Part shown: positions 50,369 through 55,232 of the stretch, in pieces | How positions within the stretch are numbered: position 1 is the first letter of the stretch | Layout of the letters: each line of letters starts with the position of its first letter | Assembly: GCA_946548065.1 (NCBI GenBank) | Contig: CAMNPM010000012.1 | Location: 1-55,232, forward strand | DNA length: 55,232 nucleotides | Source: an uncultured Prevotella sp. | Lineage (GTDB): Bacteria; Bacteroidota; Bacteroidia; Bacteroidales; Bacteroidaceae | Reading direction: 5' to 3' | Made by a program: the position numbers and the translations under genes | The notes under the pieces: generated by a model | The model's input: only the letters and a program-made list of their open reading frames with translations | What the model was told of the DNA's origin: nothing | Database searches by the model: none

Positions 50369-51737
50369 CTTTTTGGTCTTCTGCTATCAGCTGTAGCAGC
50401 TTGTCCACCGCTTCTTCCTCGGGAATGTTCTTCTCTACACATACCTTCTGCTTGTAGAGCGAGATCTTTCCCCTGCCGGCACCCACATACCCGTAGTCGG
50501 CATCGGCCATCTCGCCAGGCCCGTTCACGATACATCCCATGATGCCAATCTTCAGGCCTACCAGATGCTGGGTGGCTGCCTTGATGCGCGCTATGGTGTC
50601 CTGCAGGTTATACAGCGTACGCCCGCAACCGGGACATGAGATGTACTCCGTCTTGGTAAACTTGATTCTTGCAGCCTGCAGGATTCCGTCTGCCAAAGCT
50701 GTCAGAGGCGTGTCTTCGCCTTTTTTCTTGATAATGAGTTTCGTAGCTTTGCGGTCTATCAACAAGGCTCCGACAGCCATCGCAGCCTTCAGCTGCAGGG
50801 TCTCCCAGTCGGGGGCATCGAGTGTCAGCGTGATGGTGTCTGCTTCGATGCCGGCCTCGGCATCCTGGCGCAGCTGGGTACACTCGTCTATCATGTCCAC
50901 CAACTTGCGGGCTACGGGAATCTCGCATTCCGGCTCTTCACTCAGACTCACGCGGATGGTGTCTCCGATGCCTTCTGTCAGTAGGGCGCCAATGCCCACG
51001 GCACTCTTGATGCGGCCGTCTTCGCCTTCGCCAGCCTCCGTCACACCCAGATGCAGTGGGTAGTGCATGTCTTCCTGGTCCATGGCCTTCACCAGCAGGC
51101 GCACCGACTGCACCATCACCACCGTATTCGAGGCTTTGATGCTGATCACTACATCGTTGAACGACTCTCGCTTGAAGATGCGCAGAAATTCCATACAGCT
51201 CTCCACGATACCGGCTGGGGTGTCGCCATAGCGCGACATGATGCGGTCTGACAGCGAACCGTGGTTCACGCCAATGCGGACTGCCGTCTTGTGCTCCTTA
51301 CAGATATTAATAAAAGGTATAAGCTTGCGCTCTATCTTCTGCAGCTCCTCGGCATACTCCGCGTCGGTATACTCCAGGTGCTTGAACGTACGGCCGGGGT
51401 CTACGTAGTTGCCGGGGTTGATGCGTACCTTCTCACAGTACTGGGCGGCAATGTCGGCTGTATGGGCGGTGAAGTGTACGTCGGCCACCAGCGGCTGGCT
51501 GTAGCCGTCGGCCTTCAGACGGGCTGAGATGTTCTTCATGTTCTCTGCCTCTCGCGTACCCTGGGTGGTGAAGCGCACCAGTTCGCCTCCGGCATCGATG
51601 ATGCGCTTGGCCTGAGCCACGCTTCCTTCCGTGTCGTTGGTGTCGGTGGTGGCCATCGACTGGATACGGATGGGGTTCCGACCGCCTATCTCAATGTTGC
51701 CCACATGGGCAACACTGCTAATTCGTCTTATACTCAT
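50361..51737 (-). CDS. ispG: 4-hydroxy-3-methylbut-2-enyl diphosphate synthase (IspG/GcpE)
   Basis: 458 residues. TIM-barrel domain to ~275 (IQSMATTDTNDTEGSV, RINPGNYVD, VRIGVNHGSLSDRI, HLGVTEAGEGEDGRIKSA), Fe-S domain from ~355 with C368, C371 (SCPGCGR), C402 (GCIVNGPGE) and E409. Between them a segment of only ~80 residues is left of the A* insert; to my knowledge plant and Bacteroidota-type IspG proteins carry ~250 or more there. Penultimate step of MEP isoprenoid synthesis. Overlaps purE by 20 nt; last gene of rpoN-PAP2-like-purE-ispG. Confidence 0.95.
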   Translation of the reverse strand: MSIRRISSVAHVGNIEIGGRNPIRIQSMATTDTNDTEGSVAQAKRIIDAGGELVRFTTQGTREAENMKNISARLKADGYSQPLVADVHFTAHTADIAAQYCEKVRINPGNYVDPGRTFKHLEYTDAEYAEELQKIERKLIPFINICKEHKTAVRIGVNHGSLSDRIMSRYGDTPAGIVESCMEFLRIFKRESFNDVVISIKASNTVVMVQSVRLLVKAMDQEDMHYPLHLGVTEAGEGEDGRIKSAVGIGALLTEGIGDTIRVSLSEEPECEIPVARKLVDMIDECTQLRQDAEAGIEADTITLTLDAPDWETLQLKAAMAVGALLIDRKATKLIIKKKGEDTPLTALADGILQAARIKFTKTEYISCPGCGRTLYNLQDTIARIKAATQHLVGLKIGIMGCIVNGPGEMADADYGYVGAGRGKISLYKQKVCVEKNIPEEEAVDKLLQLIAEDQKER

Positions 51738-52224
51738 ATTTCACCTCTGCCAGGTCTCTGTTGGCTTTCTTCATCTTTACCTTCAACCCTTCCTTATAGG
51801 TGGTCAGCCGATGGGCGATGTCTTCGTCCGTCAGGGCCAGTATCTCCACAGCAAGGATGGCGGCATTCATCGCTCCGTTCACACCCACTGTGGCTACGGG
51901 AATGCCCGGGGGCATCTGCACGATGCTCAGCAGGGCATCCAGACCGTCCAGCATCCCTTTGATGGGTACGCCAATCACAGGCAGTGTCGTATTGGCGGCA
52001 ATCACACCGGGTAGGGCGGCCGACATACCGGCACCGGCTATAATCGCTTTCAGACCGCGGTCCTTGGCTCCGCGGGCAAAGGCTTCTACTTCTTCAGGGG
52101 TGCGATGGGCCGACAGGGCATTCACCTCAAAAGGCACCTTCATGTCGTTCAGCAACTGACAGGCTTTTTCCATGACGGGCAGGTCACTCGTACTGCCCAT
52201 GATAATACTTACAATAGGTTTCAT
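51718..52224 (-). CDS. purE: N5-carboxyaminoimidazole ribonucleotide mutase PurE
   Basis: 168 residues from ATG 52224 (MKPIVSIIMGSTSDLPVM). Class I PurE motifs: GSTSDLP, SAHRTPE, AGAGMSAALPGV and GVPIKGMLDGLDALLSIVQMPPGIPVATV. Converts N5-CAIR to CAIR in purine synthesis; PurK would be expected elsewhere. Its 3' end overlaps ispG by 20 nt. The C-terminal tail (KMKKANRDLAEVKYEYKTN) is charged and of ordinary length. Confidence 0.97.
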   Translation of the reverse strand: MKPIVSIIMGSTSDLPVMEKACQLLNDMKVPFEVNALSAHRTPEEVEAFARGAKDRGLKAIIAGAGMSAALPGVIAANTTLPVIGVPIKGMLDGLDALLSIVQMPPGIPVATVGVNGAMNAAILAVEILALTDEDIAHRLTTYKEGLKVKMKKANRDLAEVKYEYKTN

Positions 52225-52269
52225 ATCTTTCTTGTTTTGTCTTAGTGTCAATATCTCATTGGTTCATTT

Positions 52270-52890
52270 TCAGAAAAGGAGTATCGCTATGGCAGCGCAG
52301 AGGAATCCTACCCAGAACCCAGCCACCACCTGGGCCAGCGTGTGCTGCCGCAGTATCATCCGGCAGCTGCCTAACACCCCTGCCACCAGGAATACCAGGC
52401 TAATCCACCATACGGGGTTGAAGTTCAGGTAGTAGGCATAGGCAAACAAGGCTCCGCCTACACCACCGATGGCTGCCGTGTGGGTCGAGATCTTCCACCA
52501 TACGTTGATCAAGGCGCAGACAATCTGTACCAGCAGGGCTGCCACCACGATGCTGCTCAGGAAGTGGGGCATGTGCAGGCGCTCCATCACGTAGATGCAT
52601 GTGAAATAGCAGAGGATAGAGATGATGTAGGCCACCATGCGTCGCTCGCGGTGTCCCAGCTCTATCAGCGTCCATCCTTGGTAGCGGCGGTACAGGTGTA
52701 TCAGCAGGGTGGGCAGCAGGATGGTAAACAGGTACACCAGTATCAGCACCTGCAGCTTGTACAGCCACGGGAACATGTTCAGATAGCTGAACGTGAACAG
52801 CACCATCAGACCCACTATCGGCAGGTAGAACGGAGTGAACACCATGCTCAGCACCCTCGCCATCAGTATATATTGCTTCTGCCTCTTCAT
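52270..52890 (-). CDS. PAP2-like membrane protein with degenerate active site
   Basis: 206 residues, about six membrane helices. It keeps the frame of a PAP2 protein: WWKISTHTAAIGGVGGALFA (in place of PSGH) and GSCRMILRQHTLAQVVAGFWVG, where the usual SR-x5-H-x3-D appears as CR-x5-H with Gln for Asp. Many Bacteroidota have this variant in an rpoN neighbourhood; catalysis is doubtful. The start codon sits at the end of the heptad array following rpoN. Confidence 0.75.
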   Translation of the reverse strand: MKRQKQYILMARVLSMVFTPFYLPIVGLMVLFTFSYLNMFPWLYKLQVLILVYLFTILLPTLLIHLYRRYQGWTLIELGHRERRMVAYIISILCYFTCIYVMERLHMPHFLSSIVVAALLVQIVCALINVWWKISTHTAAIGGVGGALFAYAYYLNFNPVWWISLVFLVAGVLGSCRMILRQHTLAQVVAGFWVGFLCAAIAILLF

Positions 52891-52931
52891 CTCTCAACTC
52901 TCATCTCTCAACTCTCATCTCTCATCTCTCA
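52885..52931 (-). repeat. Six-unit tandem heptad array between rpoN and the PAP2-like gene
   Basis: On the minus strand six consecutive units of TGAGAGA or TGAGAGT, in exact register. The first TGA is the rpoN stop; the ATG after the sixth unit starts the next gene. Confidence 0.85.
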
Positions 52932-54431
52932 GCTCCTCCTCAGTCTCGCCACCGGAATCCCCAGCTGCTCCCTGTACTTCGTCACCGTGCGCCGCGCTAT
53001 GGGGTAGCCCTTCTCGCTCAGCTGGTGCATCAGGGCATCGTCGCTCAGCGGCTTGCGCTTGTCTTCACTGGCTATCAGCTCGCGCAGGGCTACTTTGATC
53101 TCACGGGTGGAGAGCTCTTCACCCTCAGAGGTCACATAGCCGTCGCTGAAGAAATACTTCAGCGGAAACGTACCCCAGCGGGTCTGGGCATACTTCGAGT
53201 TCGATACGCGCGAGATGGTACTCAGGTCCAGTCCCGTACGCTCGGCAATGTCCTTTAGGATCATCGGCCGCAGCGAGGCTTCGTCACCGTCCTCGAAGAA
53301 GCGGTGCTGCCAGGCTATGATGGCGCGCATGGTCAGTGTCAGGGTCCGACGCCGCACCTTGATGGCTTCGATGAAGCGCTGGGCTGCATCCACCTTGTCA
53401 CGGGTGTACACCAAGGCTTCTTTCATCTGGCTGCTCATGTGCTCATGGCCGGTCTGCAGGTCTTTCAGAATGTCGGTAAACGACTGCGACACCTGTAGCT
53501 CGGGCATCTCGCCATTGTTCAGCGACATGGTCACCGTACCGTCGTCATGCGTGTCAATGATAAAGTCGGGGGTAATCTGCTCCATTGACCGTCCTACCGC
53601 TTCGTTAATCGAGGTGCCGGGCTTCGGGTTCAGCTTGCGCAACTCGTTAATCATGGTCTCGGCCTGAAGGTCGGTCAGATTTAGCTCGCGCTGTAGTCGG
53701 TCCCAGTGCTTCTTGGTGAACAGCTCGAAATAGTTGGTCAGCGTCTGCTCCATCAGCTCTGTCAACTTCGACGGCTCCTTGCGTCTCACCTGTAGCAGCA
53801 GGCATTCCTGCAGCGAACGTGCTCCGATGCCGGCAGGGTCGAACTCCTGCAACTTCATCAACACCTGTTCTATCTCCTGGTGGCTCGCATCCACATTGTG
53901 GTAGATGGCCAGCTCGTCGCTGATGCTGTCAAGATCCTTGCGCAGCAGACCGTCGTCATCCAGACTGCCTATCAGGTATTCCATGATGTAGCGTTCCTGC
54001 TGGGTCAGCTCTGCCATGTTCATCTGTTCCTTGAGCTGGTCGATAAACGAGTCGGTCTGGCCGTAGACGATTTCTTCGCGAACCTCGCCGTGCTCCGAAC
54101 CGTTATAGTACACGGGCAACTCCTCGTCGTCACGTCCTATCTGCTCCAGGGCGTCGTCCATGGCCTGCTGGCGCTCCTCGGTCTCATAGTCGCTGCTCTC
54201 GTCCTTGCTGTCGCGCAGGTCGCTGGCGTCAGGACCTTCACCGTAGTCGCTATAGTCGTCGGACTTCTGTTCCAGGGCTGGGTTGTCGTTCATCTCGGTG
54301 TTGACACGTTCCATCAGCTGAGTAATGGGCATCTCAGTCATTTGCGCCACCAACAGTTGTTGTTGCGTAATACTCTGGCTCAGCTTCTGTTGCTGAGCCA
54401 GCTTCTGCTCTTGTATCTGACCTTGTGCCAT
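52929..54431 (-). CDS. rpoN: RNA polymerase sigma-54 factor
   Basis: 500 residues from ATG 54431 (MAQGQIQEQKLAQQQKLSQS); the longer frame crosses its promoter. Q-rich region I (LSQSITQQQLLVAQMTEMPI), acidic region II (DDYSDYGEGPDASDLRD), core-binding region, helix-turn-helix, and the RpoN box ARRTVTKYREQLGIP near the C-terminus. Directs -24/-12 promoters when activated by an enhancer-binding ATPase; none is encoded in the window. First gene of a four-gene operon. Its stop starts the heptad array. Confidence 0.97.
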   Translation of the reverse strand: MAQGQIQEQKLAQQQKLSQSITQQQLLVAQMTEMPITQLMERVNTEMNDNPALEQKSDDYSDYGEGPDASDLRDSKDESSDYETEERQQAMDDALEQIGRDDEELPVYYNGSEHGEVREEIVYGQTDSFIDQLKEQMNMAELTQQERYIMEYLIGSLDDDGLLRKDLDSISDELAIYHNVDASHQEIEQVLMKLQEFDPAGIGARSLQECLLLQVRRKEPSKLTELMEQTLTNYFELFTKKHWDRLQRELNLTDLQAETMINELRKLNPKPGTSINEAVGRSMEQITPDFIIDTHDDGTVTMSLNNGEMPELQVSQSFTDILKDLQTGHEHMSSQMKEALVYTRDKVDAAQRFIEAIKVRRRTLTLTMRAIIAWQHRFFEDGDEASLRPMILKDIAERTGLDLSTISRVSNSKYAQTRWGTFPLKYFFSDGYVTSEGEELSTREIKVALRELIASEDKRKPLSDDALMHQLSEKGYPIARRTVTKYREQLGIPVARLRRS

Positions 54432-54440
54432 TTCAACGGG

Positions 54441-54471
54441 CAAAGGTACGAAAAAGCAAGCAAAAAGCAAA
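54441..54471 (-). promoter_or_regulatory. Promoter of the rpoN operon
   Basis: Minus strand: TTTG (54468-54471), 19 nt, TACCTTTG (54441-54448), 10 nt before the rpoN ATG, giving a near-leaderless mRNA. Confidence 0.75.
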
Positions 54472-54477
54472 GGAAAT

Positions 54478-55232
54478 CTACATTTTCTTTTGATTTTTCA
54501 TGTTTCGGGGGTGGTGCTCTAAGATTTCCTGCCGCAGGGTCGACATGTCGATATGGGTGTAGATTTCTGTGGTGCCAATCGACTCGTGACCCAGCATGGC
54601 CTGGATGGCTCGCAGGTCGGCACCGCCTTCCAGCAGGGCGGTGGCAAAGCTGTGGCGCAGTGTGTGGGGGGAGATGGTCTTCGTGATACCGGCCACCAGG
54701 GCTTGCTGCTTGATCATAATCAGGATCATGGTTCGCGTCAGGTGGGCTCCGCGGCGGTTCAGGAACACGTAGTCTTCCTCGCCGGCCTTGATGGTCATCA
54801 GGTTACGGTCGAAAAACCATTTCTCCAGCTCCCGGATGGCCTTGGGCGAGATGGGAACCAGCCGCTCTTTCGAGCCTTTGCCAAACACACGGATATACTG
54901 CTCTGCCAGATAGAGGTCCGTAAGCCGTAGGTTCACCAGTTCACTGACGCGCAGGCCACATGAGAACAGCACCTCGATGATGGCGCGGTTGCGCTGACCT
55001 TCCCACTTCGACAGGTCAATGCTGTTTTCCAGCGCGTCAACCTCCTCGGCCGACAACACCTCGGGAAGGTGCTCACCCAGCACGGGCGACTCCAACAGCT
55101 CGGAGGGGTCGTCGTCGCGGTAGCCGTCCAACTGCAGAAAACGGAAGAACGAACGCACACCGCTCAGGATGCGGCATTGCGAACGGGGATGGATGCCGAT
55201 GTCGTGCAGACTGGCGGCAAAGTGCTGAAGGT
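54478..55232 (-). CDS. xerD: Tyrosine recombinase XerD, 5' part beyond the right edge
   Basis: The frame stays open to the window end (LQHFAASLHDIGIHPRSQCR and on), so the N-terminus is missing. Catalytic residues: R in CGLRVSEL, K in the FGKGSKERLVPI hairpin, HTLRHSFAT (H and R), GHESIGTTEIYTHI (H and nucleophile Y). 'SGVRSFFRFL' is typical of XerD as opposed to phage integrases. With XerC it resolves chromosome dimers at dif. It ends 47 nt before the rpoN start. Confidence 0.93.
   Translation of the reverse strand, partial: LQHFAASLHDIGIHPRSQCRILSGVRSFFRFLQLDGYRDDDPSELLESPVLGEHLPEVLSAEEVDALENSIDLSKWEGQRNRAIIEVLFSCGLRVSELVNLRLTDLYLAEQYIRVFGKGSKERLVPISPKAIRELEKWFFDRNLMTIKAGEEDYVFLNRRGAHLTRTMILIMIKQQALVAGITKTISPHTLRHSFATALLEGGADLRAIQAMLGHESIGTTEIYTHIDMSTLRQEILEHHPRNMKNQKKM

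Noticed and set aside
12124..52931. CRISPR interpretation of the repeat arrays
   Set aside because: Units are 7 bp, contiguous and without spacers, and no cas gene is present.

Overview
The window reads as a chromosomal segment of a Bacteroidota bacterium, most likely a Prevotella-like member of Bacteroidales. Evidence: promoters are of the TTTG / ~19-20 nt / TAnnTTTG type instead of the E. coli type; gene content includes a TonB-dependent receptor with a TPP riboswitch and PnuT, a NigD-like lipoprotein, DUF4254, DUF3737, a T9SS-type secreted amylase, and lipobox lipoproteins. No rRNA, tRNA, CRISPR or recognisable transposase gene was seen. The genus is an inference from protein style; no database was searched.

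Layout. 1-2.8 kb: 3' part of yifB/comM followed by a small AT-rich island (truncated membrane glycosyltransferase, orphan AAA ATPase) that ends in a second, diverged copy of the yifB tail. 2.8-9.5 kb: an LpxL-type acyltransferase, then a divergent heptose operon (HddA, HldD, GmhA, HddC-GmhB fusion) with two glycosyltransferase-like genes. 9.6-13.4 kb: TPP-riboswitch-controlled thiamin salvage (receptor, PnuT, thiamin pyrophosphokinase). 13.4-25.5 kb: argS, RNase H, ribD, two lipoproteins, prmC-recX-comF, secreted alpha-amylase, DUF4254, a heptosyltransferase-type GT9 and rubredoxin. 25.5-33.4 kb (minus): acid phosphatase, then miaB-msbA-two LTA-synthase-like sulfatase-fold membrane enzymes. 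33.4-37.4 kb: DUF3737, PatB aminotransferase, OPT transporter. 37.4-38.3 kb: a gene-free region with a large palindrome. 38.3-43.2 kb (minus): PASTA-rluD-ddl-acyltransferase-NigD operon and rpmH. 43.3-47.2 kb: efp, GT2, radC, SufT-like, a four-helix-bundle cassette, lpxH. 47.1-55.2 kb: PAP2 and SDR genes, a GNAT-like gene, then rpoN-PAP2-like-purE-ispG and xerD (cut by the right edge). Many genes serve the envelope: lipid A acylation and hydrolysis, heptose supply and transfer, lipid/LPS flippase, D-Ala-D-Ala and surface polymer decoration.

The most unusual signal is a family of purine-rich 7-bp tandem units (TGAGARN/TAAGARN) present at about ten places. In eight genes the stop codon is itself the first three bases of a unit, and the array runs to the start codon of the next gene. 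Because 7 is not a multiple of 3, an array places a stop in every frame. Where arrays lie inside coding sequence (prmC, miaB), the units that fall in frame are exactly those that have lost the TGA/TAA triplet. One AT-rich four-helix-bundle gene (45938-46390) is bounded by two inverted heptad arrays ending in the shared inner motif TATGATTA and has its own promoter, so it looks like a compact mobile cassette; a solo copy of the same end lies at 40085-40130. A second, G-rich mini-element is inserted in frame in both yifB and patB.
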